Below, in pieces: positions 51,257 through 63,620 of a stretch of 64,000 nt of DNA. The DNA is from Benincasa hispida (taxonomy: Eukaryota; Streptophyta; Magnoliopsida; Cucurbitales; Cucurbitaceae): NCBI RefSeq assembly GCF_009727055.1, contig NC_052351.1, positions 53,004,087-53,068,086 of the forward strand. Reading direction: 5' to 3'. The notes beneath the pieces were generated by a model that searched no databases, had not been told where the DNA came from, and saw nothing but the letters and a program-made list of their open reading frames with translations. Both the position numbers and the translations under genes were made by a program. Numbering within the stretch: the first letter of the stretch is position 1; every line of letters starts with the position of its first letter.

Positions 51257-51287
<31 letters not shown>

Positions 51288-53271
51288 AAAATATCTCTCT
51301 TACATAGGATGTTATTGTGGGTACCATGGAGTTAGAACCAAAATTTTATGTTTTTCCTTGACCTTTAGGCCAAAGCATGATGGTTATGAACTTGTGTTAG
51401 TCAACTCGCAAGCCATTTGTAAAATGTATAGTGCATAGGCTCCGACAAATTAGATAGATAGATGCATCTTGCCACCTTGCCTGGATCTGGCCAGGAGTCT
51501 TAGCTCAAGTGCCTTTTTCTTTTATGCCTTATTGCTCTACGCCAAGGTCCCAAAATTTTTCTTTTATGCCTTTTATGCCTCCAGTGTCATTTTTAAAAGT
51601 CTTTTCTTTTACTTTTCTCTCCTTTTACTGTATGCAATTGATGCAACGCATATAAATGACCCCTTCTTTTCTCATCTCACTCAGACTCGAGTCAAGTCTT
51701 GTGCCATGCACAAAGGCTTGAAGAGGTGTACCTTGGCACTTAAGTTTACCTTGCACTATAAGAAATAAACACCACTCCAGTTGTTCATGCATAATTTTCC
51801 ATTTAAGAAAAAAAAACATCACCACATCTTTTCTCAGGCCGAAGTACGTGGTCTTCAGCATGATGGGCTACACCTTCAAGCAAGAAGCCAGAAGTATGGG
51901 AAGGTAAAAGGAGTCTCTTCCTTAAGCTCCTGGATGTTGATGTAAACAAAATAAGCTTTAAAATCAAATTTTTGTACGTCTCATCCCACATCTTCACTGG
52001 TTTCTTAGGAGAGACCCCTAGAAAGATTCTTGATAGCATGTGAATACTGATTTGTAGACTAATCTTCTGGGAAAATTTTAGTTAGTTAAAACGAAATGTG
52101 GAGATGTATAAAGTCGTTGCACAGGAACAAGGGAGGAAGCCAGGAAGGGATGTCATCAAGGTGAAAAGAGAGATGGGTGGAAATATTTAGTGATTATAAA
52201 GAGGAGATAGCAAATGGGTGGGAAGAAAAATGTAAAAGATAGTTATAGAAAAGTGAATGTAGAGAATGCAGAAAAAAAAAACCATTTTGGTCCATATCTT
52301 TTGAATATGTTTTCATATTTTATAGTACAAATTTTCATGCAAGAAAATACATATGTGAATATGTTTTCAAAATTTATAGTAAAGTGCTAATAGATACAAA
52401 AAGTTTTTTTTCCCTTCTAAAAAATGACAATATACTAGTAGTGGAGACTAAATCTAAGCTTTATTAAAAGTACCAGGATTAAAAATAGACAATTGAAAAT
52501 CCATGGACTAGAGTTGAACAAACCTTAAAGCATTAGGACCAAAATGATATTTTAACCCAAAAAAAATGATCATCTGTTAAGGTGTGAATGGCTGTAATTC
52601 AATAGAATGATAGAAATTATGTCTAATTGTTACATTTTCCCTTTTTCGATCAGTATGACAAGTTGAAAATCTTGGAAGGTACCTATATTTGAATATGATA
52701 TCTTTGATGCAATGGTTATTACATTCCTATCAAGTATCAACTTTTCTGGCATCATTTCATCTTGTTTCTTTATGACTTGTGAATGACAAGATTCGTGCAT
52801 TTGTATATCCAGCTTGAACGTGGTCAGCTGCTTACAGTTCCATCATATCTAGTAAAGAGACGCAAACAACACTTCCATCATTTGGAGCAATATGGTATTG
52901 ACCTAATACTTGGATGCAATGGATTTATCTGGATCGGGGAGCATGTTGATCCCACAGAGGATATGATGATAGATGATCAAATTAATAAATCTGAACAAAA
53001 GGGTCCAAAATTTGAAGGAACTTTTGAAAACCAAGTGCAACAAAGAGTATATACTCCATTAGAGACACGACAAAACATATGCAGAACTGCAAATGCGATT
53101 CGAGTATTGTCTATCTTAGGTTTCATAATGACAGTAGAAGTCATAATGGAAATAGTTAGTCTAAGTATTTCTATGAACATCGATGTGCATGAAATGCTTG
53201 GTTCAGAGTTCTGCGTTCTCACGGCAGAAAAAGAGGTCGAACGGCGTACTTCGAGTAAGAAGAGAGGGTGA
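50037..53271 (+). CDS. RRP4: Exosome complex component RRP4 homolog, 7 coding exons, 327 aa
   Basis: RRP4 is a cap subunit of the nine-subunit RNA exosome that binds RNA and guides it to the nuclease for 3'-5' decay and rRNA processing. Coding exons are 50037-50191, 50293-50394, 50511-50556, 50753-50842, 50998-51063, 51838-51903 and 52813-53271. All introns are GT-AG and phases agree. Domains: the N-terminal ECR1-type segment with VADTIPLNYEDGVLKGHGT (about 38-56), S1 RNA-binding domain with YKPEVGDIVVGRVTEV and RWRLDINYSQDAVLM (about 84-160), and a KH-like domain with LILGCNGFIWIG (GCNG at about 209-212). The C-terminal tail ends in a basic KKRG. Length is close to the plant norm of about 320. 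The start follows directly after a splice acceptor. Confidence 0.94.
51064..51837. other. RRP4-like intron 5 with repeat fragments
   Basis: Contains a TA run at about 51261-51280 and a cttttatgcctta/gaggtgtaccttggcac stretch (about 51500-51760) resembling the 'gaggcttacacct' repeat in the TPI intron. No gene is seen in it. Confidence 0.45.
52281..52558. mobile_element. MITE-like element in RRP4-like intron 6
   Basis: The left end ccattttggtcc and the right end ggaccaaaatgatattttaac are inverse. The length is about 280 bp with no ORF. It belongs to the same dispersed family as the fragments near 17260 and 29560. It lies wholly between splice sites 51904 and 52812. Confidence 0.6.
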
Positions 53272-54698
53272 TTTCATCTTTAAAAAATTGTGAGTAATTC
53301 AAATCACTCGTAATGATAATTTTGCTAGTTTGATTTGCAGAGAAATTTAGTGTTGGAATATTTTGTAGAATCTTAGATTAGCAGCACTTGGTCTCTGTTA
53401 GTATTAGCAGTATGTAATATTTTCTTAATTGTTCTGTAGTAGGTTGTTTCATAAATGTCGAAGAATTACCTTTAGGATTTTACTGTAATGTCATACTTTT
53501 GGTTTAGATTAAATACTAAACGGATCATAACTTTATTAAATGTAATATTACCGCTGATAATGGTGTCTTGTCTTATGACCGTGAGGTGGCCAACACAAAT
53601 CCAACAGATGATGATTGCTTGAAGGCAAATTTTGGTTTTTGATTGCTTGCCTAATCCATCATTTTCAGTTTGTGAATGGTGAGTTTTGTTGTGAGGCGCA
53701 AAGGTGGGTAGAATAGTTTGTGGTTATTATCATTTGTTAGATTGTAATAGTGGATAGAGTTGATTAGTTTATATTTAGAGTGTCTACTATTTTAGTGTGG
53801 GTATTAGAAAGTTTGTGCTCGGAGTAGAGTTGTGCTTCGGTCAGGTGAAGTTGGTTTTTCGAAAAACTTGACCTTGATTGAACGTGATCGGTTTTTTTAT
53901 GATGCCTCGCTGACTCTCTCGAATGTTGGAGCAAAATCGACCAGTTGGGTGGTTGGTTCAGTTGGTTTTAATATATATTTTTTAAACATAGCGACTATTC
54001 TATATAAAAATAGGATAATAACTATATTTTAAATACTTGTATTAATAATGAATATTTGATACTGTTTGCAATTTTTGCAAACCAACTCCTACCACTACAT
54101 GCACCTCCATCAACTACTCGACATCAGGTCGATCGGTTTTAGTTGGACGGCTAGATTTTTCATGTGCACCTTTAGTTGGGGCACATATTAGTTTAGTCTG
54201 AGTTTAAAGTTTGTGTTTGCGTTACTCAATTGTTTAATGTGGAGTTCTTCGTGGTTTTAAAGTTTAGGATTCTTTTTTATTTTATTTTATAAACGGAACA
54301 AGTACTAGTACTTTATGGGTTTATACAAATATTAGTATATTAAATATCTTATTTTATAAATGGAAACAAAATGATATGTTCACCAAAATTTTCAGAATGT
54401 GTTAGATTTTATGTTACGTTATTTTTTTATCCATTTGGTCATTTTGGGAATGTACAAATTATTGTTGAATATGCACACGAATGTGAGGTTAGACTAAAAA
54501 TTTGTATAATTGATTAAGAAAAAAAACACTCAATTTGGAAGTGTACAAAAGCAATATCTAAATTTTGAAAGTTTAGATATACTTTTGCGATGAGATATTA
54601 ACAATTATGTTCATATATTAACAATAAGAGTGTTTAATTTTTTTTTAAAAGTTAAAAGGTAGTTTTGAAAGTTTAAAGATATTTATGAAATAAAACAC
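53272..54698. other. RRP4-like 3' side and intergenic DNA
   Basis: The first few hundred bases are probably 3' UTR. From about 54200 to 54520 the sequence is paralogous to the two flanks of the solo LTR (about 61390-61572 and 63621-63700), with phrases such as atttggtcattttgggaatg and gtgaggttagac. No gene is seen. Confidence 0.5.
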
Positions 54699-54702
54699 TA
54701 AT

Positions 54703-55689
54703 GGGCTCTTTGGTTGGAGGGAAAAGAGGGTGGAAATAGGAATGGGCTTACAAAGCCCATGTTTGGTTGGTGGGCTTTGTTTATTTGTCTTGGAAAAGAT
54801 AATTTCTAGGTATCTTTTATCTACACAAATGAGGAATTGAATACCCATCTCGATGGGTTTTCTTTTCTTCTTCCCCTTCCTACCATGAATTTCCTTCCTT
54901 CCAGTTGTGAAAATCCATCTCTATGCTTTGAGTGTCGTCCATCTCTATGCTTCAGTGTTGCTGTCTCTCTTCCTCTCTTCTCGGCGACGCGATTTTCTGC
55001 ACCCCTATTGGTACTAGTACTTCAATCTCCAGTCACTGCATTCTTTTTTTAGTGTTGTTTATTTATGTGTTTCAATTTTCTGCTGTCTATTGGTATTGAT
55101 TTATCTTTTTCCTCTATTTATTGATTTTCTGTTCCATTTATCTCTTCTTTTTTCAGAGAATGATTCTTTTTTCCGAATGTGATAACTATTGTTCCATTTA
55201 TGATAAATCATTCTGATGTTATTAATAATCATTCTGATATGGTTATCAATATGATAACCACATTTTTGAGGAATGCAGAATGTAAAATGTTTTTTTTTTT
55301 TTTTTTTTTTTTTTTTTCCTGTTCCATTTATCTCAACTACTCCATTCGGAAAAAAAGAATATGATAACCATTGTTCCCTATTTAAGATGTGGGGAAGATG
55401 ATTATGATAACCACATTTTTGGTTTAATTAGTGGACTTTGTTCGATTTCTTATCTAATTTGGTTGGGTTTTGGTTTTGTGAAATTTAAGATATGTTTAAT
55501 GGGTTATTTGAGTTTACCTTTTTTTCTTTGACTTTTCTTAATTGTTCAAATTGAAGCAACTAGGATCCTATTCATTCTACACGTTTTTTTGTTCTCTTTT
55601 GATTAGAATGAGTTGATTTGCTACATTGTGATTTATTTCTAAGAATTGTTTATTATAATTAACTAATGATGGGATAAAACATTTCGTTT
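54703..55689. other. Harbinger 5' region
   Basis: Non-coding DNA between the left end and the transposase. It holds a poly(T) run at about 55289-55318. The short frame at 54837-55052 matches nothing I know. Confidence 0.45.
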
Positions 55690-57069
55690 ATCATGCAGAT
55701 TTGAATGACATATATTCAGCTACTGAAGAACAAATTCTTATTGTTTTGTTGTCATATTTAGAGATAATAAAACAAGCAAAGAAAACATCTTTTCTATTGG
55801 TAGTAATACTATTGTATAAAGGACAAACACATGATAGAATTATGAGTGGAAGTTCTTTCTATAGGCATTGAATTAGACAATTAAATTTTTTCGTCTAATA
55901 CATGAGAGTGATTTAGCATGTTTCGAGACGATACGAATGGATAGGAGATGTTTTACTATATTATGTCATATACTTAAAACAACTGGCAAATTAAGAGGCA
56001 CAACACATGTAGAAGTTGAGGAGATTGTTGCAATATTTTTACATATCCTTGCACATGACGTAAAAAATAGAGTTATACGTTGACATTTTGCATGTTCAGG
56101 AGAAACCATTAATAGACATTTTAATATAATTCTGAACTTTGTGATACGACTACATGAATTATTACTTAAACATCCTGAGCCTGTTCCTGCCAACTGCTTG
56201 GATGAAAAATGAAAGTGGTTTAAGGTAATTTTTATTTTATACTTTTGCTCATGTTTAAATATTAGTAGGTGGTTTAATTAATTTAGAGTCTTCTTTGTAT
56301 GTAGAGTCTAGGTGCACTAGATGGAATCTATATTAAAGTCAATGTGGTATTCTCGATAGACCTAGGTATCGAACTAGGAAGAATGAAATTGCTACTAATG
56401 TCTTATGAGTTTGCTTCCAAGATATGCAATTTATCTATGTTTTACCTGGATGGGAAGGTTCAGCTTCTGACTCAAGAGTTTTACAAGATGCTATATCTAG
56501 GAGGAATGGATTAAAGATTCCAAAAGGTAATATGTATGATATAAGGATTGGTATGTAGTTTGGATTAGAAACACTTTGTACATACATTCTCAAGTATTCA
56601 GTTGGTATATTTAGGTTGTTACTATCTATGTGATGCTGGCTATACAAATGGTGAAGGATTTTTGGCTCCTTATAGAGGACAACGATATCATTTAAATGAT
56701 TAGATGCAAGGATACCAACCAAGAACTCCAGTTGAATTTTTTAATATGCAACATTCATTTGCAAGAAATGTAATAGAACGAGCATTTGGGCTATTAAAAG
56801 GTCAATGGGCTATTCTTTAAGGGAAATCTTACTATCCAGTAAAAGTTCAATGTCACATTATTATAGCTTGTTGTCTCATTCATAATCTTATAAGAAGAGA
56901 AATTCCTGTAGATCCGTTAGAAGAAGATGAAGTTGGAGACACTCATTCAAGTACTTTTGACATGGATAGTGATCAAATAGCACATGTTGAGAGTTCAAAT
57001 GAATGGACAAATTGGAGAGATAACTTAGCAATTGAGATGTTTGAGGAGTGGAGGGGCATTAGATATTAA
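55690..57069 (+). pseudogene. Harbinger (DDE_Tnp_4) transposase, broken
   Basis: The N-terminal helix-turn-helix part reads VEEIVAIFLHILAHDVKNRV and SGETINRHFN. An intron (56226-56304, GT-AG) precedes SLGALDGIYIKVNV with the first catalytic Asp. YYLCDAGYTNGEGFLAPYRG holds the second Asp and ARNVIERAFGLLKGQWAI the Glu, so the DDE triad survives. It ends with EMFEEWRGIRY and a stop. Stops at about 56080, 56209, 56701 and 56818 and frameshifts near 56360 and 56520 make it non-functional. The enzyme would cut and paste elements with its TIRs. Confidence 0.92.
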
Positions 57070-57251
57070 TACTAGGATGTATTATTATGATGTAAACATG
57101 CACCTTTTTATAAGCTTTTATGAAACATTATGAACTACTATATTGCTACTTATTTCATAATTATGATATGTGATGTATGTTTTGATTTTCATACTATGTT
57201 AATGTGAAGTTTTGAGTTTTGATAGTCTAATATGTGATGTGAATCATAGAT

Positions 57252-58170
57252 ATGGATGTCAACAAACAATCTACAGCTGGTTCGAGTAGGTCGAAACATA
57301 TGTGGAGTAAAATAGAAGATAGAATTTAATAGAATGCTTATTGGAGTTATCTAACATTGACACATGGAAGGCTGATAATAGTACTTTCAAACCAGGATTT
57401 CTCAATCAAATAGAGAAATGGGTGACTGAAAAAATTCATAATTATGAAGTTAAGACTCAACCACACATAGAGTCTAGAGTTAAATTACTGAAGAAGCAGT
57501 ACAACGCAATTGTAGTGGCTTCGAATGGAATGATAAAGAAAAGTGTATAGAAGTAGAAAAAGATATATTTGATGAATGGGTAAAGGTAAATGTAGATTTT
57601 TTTTTTTTTTTTTTTATTGTTAGTGTATTGTTATCATGTTATTGTTGAAATGTATTAAAAGTTGATTTATATTTGTTTTCACAGAGTCATCCAAATGCAA
57701 ATGGACTGAGAAACAAGTCTTTTCCATTCTATGAACAGTTAGCCATTATTTTTAGAAAAGATAGAGCCAATGGACTTGGTGCAGAAGGTCCAGCTGACAT
57801 GTTTGACGCAATAGAGCGAGAAATGGACAACAATGATTTTTGGAGAGATGAATGTGGCTTTTATGTGCCTGATCCACCGATAGTTGGAGGGGAAGAAGTG
57901 GATGGACCTACCTCAATGAGTGAAGCGACAACAAATATACAATCTAGTGCACATACATAAAATAGGCCTAGTAAGAAAAGAGCAAGAAGTATGGACCCAT
58001 TGGTGACGACAGTGAATGGTCTTGAGAATGTTATGAGCAGTCATCTTTCAAATGCTAATGATAACATTCAAGAAATTGCTATGTTTTACCGACAGGTAGC
58101 TGAACGAGAGTCTACAAGAGAAGCACGTCGAAACTCATTAGTTAGTGAAATTAGAAAGGTAGATGATTAA
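57252..58170 (+). pseudogene. Harbinger-associated Myb/SANT-like protein, broken
   Basis: Begins MDVNKQSTAGSSRSKHMWSK and continues, after a 1-base shift near 57325, with ELSNIDTWKADNSTFKPGF and HIESRVKLLKKQYNAIV, a Myb_DNA-bind_3 (PF12776) domain. An intron lies at about 57587-57684. The second exon has GLRNKSFPFYEQLAIIFRKD RANG and a C-terminal part KKRARSMDPLV to the final stop at 58168-58170. One premature stop occurs near 57958. In PIF/Harbinger systems this partner binds the ends and helps the transposase; here it is decayed. Confidence 0.88.
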
Positions 58171-58565
58171 GTGTTCGACAAAGGGTGAGCGTGGGTAAGA
58201 TTATCACTAAAGATCTCAGATTGATTATTTCTTTAATCTTCCATATGATGAAAGATATGAATTCATAATGGAAGTTTTGCAAGAAGACGTTCATTCTTAA
58301 ACTAAGGGAATATCATAGTATCTTCTATTTAATAGGAGACTTTATAACGTGTTATACATGGGCAATTATGTATATATATATATCTTGGTGCCCTTATCAA
58401 ATGATGTGTACTCCTTATTTTGAGCTAGCATGTTAGTTCTTGCTAAGTATCTTCATTTTGAATGAATGTTGCACTGTACTCTTGTTTGTAACTATGAATA
58501 TTGACATAATATAAATGCTTATTTTGTCTATGTTTAGCATTTATACTTTGATATTGGTTATATAG
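58171..58565. other. Harbinger interior, non-coding
   Basis: AT-rich DNA between the Myb-like ORF and the repeat array. Nothing recognisable. Confidence 0.4.
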
Positions 58566-59375
58566 CATTTGGTAGCAGAGCTAAGCGATCGCGGGGTCTT
58601 CGTGGGCAATCGTTTAGTGTTACTCAACGATCGTGTAGCGAGCTCAATCGTGTAGCATTTAGTAAGCGACTGTATAACATTTGGTAGGAGATCGTATAAC
58701 ACTGGGTAGGCAATCATATAACATTTTGTTACTCAGCGATCGTGTAGCAGAGCTTAGAGATCGTGTAGCCGAGCTCAGCGATCGTGTAGCATTTGGTAGG
58801 CGATCGTATAGCATTGGGTAGACGATCGTATAACATTTTGTTACTTAACGATCGTGTAGCAGAGCTAAGTGATCGTGTAGGCGAGCTCAGCGATCGTGTA
58901 ATATTGGGTAGACGATCATATAACATTGGGTAGGCGATCGTATAGCATTGGATAGGCGATCGTATAGCATTTTGTTACTCAGCGATCGTGTAGCAGAGCT
59001 AAGCAATCGTGTAGCCGAGCTCAGCGATCATGTATCATTTGGTAGGCGATCGTATAGTATTGGATAGGCGATCGTATAGCACTGGATAGGCGATCGTATA
59101 ACATTTTGTTACTCAGTGATCGTGTAGCATGAGTCTCAGCGATCGTGTAGCATTGGATAGGCGATCGTATAGCATTGGGTAGGCGATCGTATAGCATTTT
59201 GTTACTCAGCGTTCGTGTAGCCGAGCTCAGCAATCGTTTAGCCAACCTCAGCAATCGTGTAGTCGAGCTCAGCAATCGTGTAGCATTGGGTAGGCGTATA
59301 ACATTTTGTTATTCAGCAATCGTGTAGATAATTTAAGTGATCGTATAATATTTTGTAAACGATCGTTTGGACTTG
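58566..59375. repeat. Array of CGATCG-cored repeats with irregular higher-order units
   Basis: The 13-base words gcgatcgtgtagc and gcgatcgtatagc recur roughly every 22-30 bases, separated by agagctaa, cgagctca or attgggtag spacers. A larger unit is marked by cattttgttactcagcgatc at about 58727, 58833, 58970, 59104, 59198 and 59305 (spacing 94-137). The array lies inside the Harbinger element. Frames through it (for example MLYDRLPNA) are translation artefacts of the repeat. Confidence 0.9.
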
Positions 59376-59395
59376 TTTTCACAACTTCAATTTTT

Positions 59396-59475
59396 TTTTT
59401 AACCAACCCAAACTAGTTGGGTTGGGTTGGGTTGCTCGATTTTTTCGAGTCTTCGATTTTTTTGAACACCCGTAA
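59396..59475. repeat. Fragment of the GGTTGGG repeat family
   Basis: actagttgggttgggttggg is followed by gctcgattttttcgag and tttttttgaacacccg. It matches the end of the 19506-20016 element and the 10496-10556 fragment. Inserted in the Harbinger element's right part. Confidence 0.65.
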
Positions 59476-59662
59476 TTCCCATGCAACACCAAACACATTT
59501 CCTACACAACCAAACATATTTATCTTTAATTCCCACACATACTATTCCCGAACATTGTTTTTCCATACACAACCAAACATAGTCATCTTTGATTCCCATT
59601 AATTTTATTCCCAGGCATCCTTAATTCATGGGCATTGAGAAAACCTCAGAAACGGCCCCTAA

Positions 59663-60113
59663 CAGTTTTCATCTAAAACTAACGGTAGAAGTATTTTTGT
59701 ACTCTTTTTTAAAAAATATTTAAAAGTTCAAGAGTATTTAGGATTTTTTTATAATTCAGCCTAATAATTAAATAATTAAGTTTCCTTAAAAAAAAACAAT
59801 AAATTAGTAAACTAATATACGATTTACTTTGGACTACAATAAAATTATACAATTTTCCTTTAGCGAAAATGTAGCGAAAATTGCCGCCGCCAGATACTAA
59901 AAGCCAAAATTTTTTATTGCTATTTATAAAAAACATTTAAATTTTAGTTTTATTAAAACAAAGAATATAATCATTTTATTTATTTTTTAAAGAAGATTTA
60001 AAATTTAAATCCTAAGCATGAGCCTTAAGTAGTAAGTACACAACTTGCCACCAAAAAAAAGAAAATCGGAGAACTCCATTTGACATGTTGGAGCCAAAAT
60101 TTAGTGTTGTTGA
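59663..60113. other. Intergenic and kinase upstream region
   Basis: AT-rich, with A-runs and T-runs. No gene is seen. A possible original start for the kinase lies at an ATG near 60085, but that frame does not join the kinase frame. Confidence 0.4.
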
Positions 60114-61113
60114 AGAACCTCTCTACAAAATCATCCTCTTCCGATCGACGCCAATGCCTCAAGGCCAAAAGGGGCATTCTCAAATGTGCGAAAGATCACA
60201 AATCCTAACAATAACCACATCCATCACGGACCTTTCCCCAACTCTCATGGTTCCTCTGGGTCTCGTGGTGCCCTACTCGGAAAAGGTGGTTTTGGCCCTG
60301 TTTTCTTGGCCGATATCGATGGAGACTTTTTCATCGATTCACTTTTTGATCATGATTATCTTCTTTTTCATCCTCAAATTGCCGTCAAATCTTCATTCCT
60401 GGAACATTCCTCTTCGCTTCGATTTGAGAAGAAGGTACTTGATGATTTAAAGTCTTGTTCTGATGTAGTGCGATGTTATGAAGATGAAATAAACAAACAG
60501 TGAATATGGTAAACATGTGTATAATTTGCTTTTGGAGTATTGTTTTGGCGGTAACTTGTATGATCGTATTACAAAGTTTGGACCTAAAGGCTTGCCAAAA
60601 TCGGAAGTTCATCGGTACACAAGAGATATTGTATATGGAATTGTCTCTATTCATGGTTGTTGATATATTCATTGTGATATTAAACCAGAAAACATACTTT
60701 TGATGTCGAGTATTGATCATGGAGGTTGTTTGATGGTGAAGATAGCTGATTTTGGATTGGCTATGAAAATGACTGATGTTAGGACCATTGGTGAAGAAGA
60801 TGGTATTGGAGGAACAAGATCGTATCTAGCGCCAGAATTGGTGACTAATAATTATCCTGATTGGTCTATTGACATATGGGCACTTGGATGTGTAGTGTTG
60901 GAGATGTTGACAGGAAAAAGAGTGTGGGGTTCCAAAACTTGTGATCTTGATTTGCTCACTTACATTTGCTATAGTAACGAGTTGCTAGAAATTCCAAATG
61001 AACTATTGCCCGTGGCAATTGATTTCTTGAGAATATATTTGATAAGAAACCCTAACAAAAGATCATCTGCTTGGTTGTTGCTTGGTCATCCATTTAGTTG
61101 TGATTTTTCTTGA
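60114..61113 (+). pseudogene. Ser/Thr protein kinase (MAPKKK type), frameshift and stop
   Basis: Frame 1 (to 60503) has the glycine loop LLGKGGFGPVFLA, the ATP-binding Lys in IAVKS and an EKKVLDDLKSCSDVVRC helix. A shift near 60485-60500 moves the frame, which continues YNLLLEYCFGGNLYDRI, the catalytic loop YIHCDIKPENILL, DFG in KIADFGLAM, APE in RSYLAPELV, and SIDIWALGCVVLEMLTGK. A TGA at 60661-60663, just before the catalytic loop, is a second lesion. It ends at 61113. Layout and motifs resemble the small single-exon plant MAPKKK17/18-like kinases. Only two lesions and intact catalytic residues suggest recent loss, or sequence error. The N-terminus is unclear: no good ATG lies in frame upstream of the glycine loop. 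Confidence 0.85.
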
Positions 61114-61567
61114 TCATTTATAAAAGTAACATTGATTATTGATGTATTATTTATGTCTAGTTCTACATTTTAATTGATTGGATGAATGTATATAATTCTT
61201 CTTATTACTTATTTGATATTATCTTTTCTTTTTCTTATGGGATCACAATTTTGTAGTACTAAAAAATAAGAGTCAACTTAAAGGTATAAGGAAAATGAGG
61301 GCGTAGACATCTAAGATTCTTAATCTAATCAAACAAAACTTAAAATTTCAATTTTGCATGATCGAGATTAGGGTTTATGTGTTTAGGCTATTGATTTGTT
61401 TAAAATGGAGTTCTTTATGGGTTTTGGTTGTTTCTTTTCCCGTATTATATTATATTATATAATTACTAGTACATTAAATATCTTATTTTGTAAACGAAAA
61501 TATAAAGATATAGTCCACCAATTTTATATTACTTAATTCTCCGTCTATTTGGTCATGTTTTTGGGAT
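61114..61567. other. Intergenic, left paralogous flank of the solo LTR
   Basis: From about 61390 the sequence matches 54210-54470 (atattaaatatcttatttt-like and atttggtcat phrases) and stops at the LTR. No gene is seen. Confidence 0.5.
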
Positions 61568-61572
61568 GTACA

Positions 61573-63620
61573 TGAAGGAACTCCGTTTACAGAGAATCTT
61601 TGAGCGGAAGCGGATCGTCCAAATCTCATTGTGAATGAACTCATACATTTACAGTCATATATAATAGATTATGCATCAAACTTAAATTACATCATGCTTT
61701 CTAATTAAAAACAAATGATTAAGAGATTATACCTTTGAAGAACCATTCTTCAAGTAAATCCCTCAATTGTTCACACACGCGTCGAACAACATGATCTTCT
61801 TCAAACAACAACAAGCAGCAACTTTGGTCCTCGAATCAAATAGGACACTACCACTTGGATACCTTGGTATTCTTGGTGTGAGAATCTAGGATCGATGAGC
61901 TCTGGTTAATTCTGGTTAGAGGGAAGGTTTGGTGTGGAGGAGAAAGATGATCGAGTAGACAATACCATAGGCGTGCAGACGACGAAGTCTATCGCATAGA
62001 CAAGTTACTCGATCGTTTAGATAATGAGACTATCGTGTAGTCTCTCAAGCAATCGTGTAGATACTCGATTGTTAATCACGTCTATGAGAGATCTCTCGTG
62101 TGGAATAATAAACCAATTTTATTTATCTCAATTTACCATAAAAGTAAATAACTACCCATTAAGGGTGGTTATGAAGAAAGAGGAGTTAATTATCTAATAA
62201 TTAATAAAATATAAATAAAAATGATAACTAACTTATCATATTATATTTATAATCTATAGTTTTAATATTGCATTATATATAATATATAAACCATAGTTCT
62301 TTTTCTCTATTTTATGGAATTTAATATAAATCATATTTATATTAAATTTAATAACTATGAATCTTATTCATAGAAAATATACTTAAATCATATTCAAATA
62401 TTTATTCCTTCAATTAAGAAATAATGTATCAAATTCATTATGTCAATTATATCATATATAATTTAATTAATTTAATTATATCATATATAATCAAATTCTC
62501 TTTTATTAATTTAAGCATTTCAAATTAACCCAAAAACTGATTCTCAACTTAAATCCATTGACCTACCAAGGAGACCTTATGAACTTGTAGCTTGAAGCTC
62601 CAATGGTACGTGAATAACTGACTAAACTCTTTAATCACATTATCCACCATCCGTTAACTGTCGAGCACTCCACTAAAGACCGACAGCTGCACTCTTTGCA
62701 CTACAGATATATGTTTGTGTCTATTGGATATAACCAATCAACAGTACGATGACCCTTCACAAATCACTTGTAAGTACAGCTGAGCCAAATTACCGTTTTG
62801 CCCCTATAGTTACATCTAACTTCTTAAGTACCACTAATTCCTCTAATGAACAATATATCATAGTCCTACTATGACTAAACCCCTCTCGGGCCAAGAGAGG
62901 GTGTGGCACCACATTGTTCAAGACTCGGAATCAGCCCTTAAGGGAGCAATTTATCTACTTACTCCTACTTTGGGGGAGGAGTGAATTTCATCTTGTGTAG
63001 TTGAGTTCCCAGCTTCTTAATCAAACGAATCCCCAAAATGGTAGGCTTGTTGAGTTGGCTATCTGGCCACTCTTACCCATGCAAATCAAAGGACCGCCCT
63101 CATAGACAGGAGTTCACAATGCACTCAGGATTAAGATCATGTTATCTATGGTCATCCTAGTGAAATGAAAGTCTCAATTATGAACGACGTTATATAATAA
63201 GACTAAACATTTCGTGGTTCGATCTTATACAAACTCCTTTATATAGAATATCCCTGCTCGCATGTCTAATACATGAATGATCAGGATCAAATCATTTGTA
63301 GCACTTTACAACATTGGTAACACCTACAAAGCCGAACATACTCATAGTGTCACTAGGATAAGGTACCCAACCTTATCCATATACTACAGACCATTTAGGT
63401 TATCACTTAAACACGATCCACTTATATGTCTCCACATACATGTTTAAGTTACAACGATAACCATGGATCTTAGTTTATTGGTTTGTAGTTAATGCAACTA
63501 AAATATCATATATTTCATAAATAATGTGAATAAAATATCATAAATTATAAATCACATAATATTTGTTCATGTATTTACAAACTACAAGACCCTACGAGAT
63601 TTAGGGCATTGACCCCAATA
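61573..63620 (-). mobile_element. Solo LTR of the copia A family, with 5-bp target duplication
   Basis: 2048 bp. On the minus strand it starts TATTGGGGTCAATGCCC (the expected TG changed to TA) and ends GTTCCTTCA. The direct repeat GTACA flanks it at 61568-61572 and 63621-63625. It aligns with 20692-22518 over most of its length. No internal retrotransposon sequence is present, so it probably arose by LTR-LTR recombination. It carries CGATCG-type words at about 61950-62080. Confidence 0.88.

Larger units (their letters stand above)
54702..59659 (+). mobile_element. PIF/Harbinger transposon with two broken ORFs
   Basis: The element carries both Harbinger genes: a DDE transposase and a Myb/SANT-like partner. 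The ends are tgggctctttggttgg on the left and, inverted, aggggccgtttctgagg on the right; they are degenerate. Subterminal atgtttggttg words recur at both ends. The flanking TAA at 54699-54701 and 59660-59662 fits the 3-bp TWA target duplication of the superfamily. Inside, behind the Myb ORF, it contains the CGATCG array and a fragment of the GGTTGGG repeat. Confidence 0.75.

Noticed and set aside
52977..53222. 81-aa minus-strand frame
   Set aside because: Shadow of the last RRP4 coding exon.
58729..59275. Short proteins read through the CGATCG array
   Set aside because: Frames are a by-product of a short-period repeat lacking stops on one strand.
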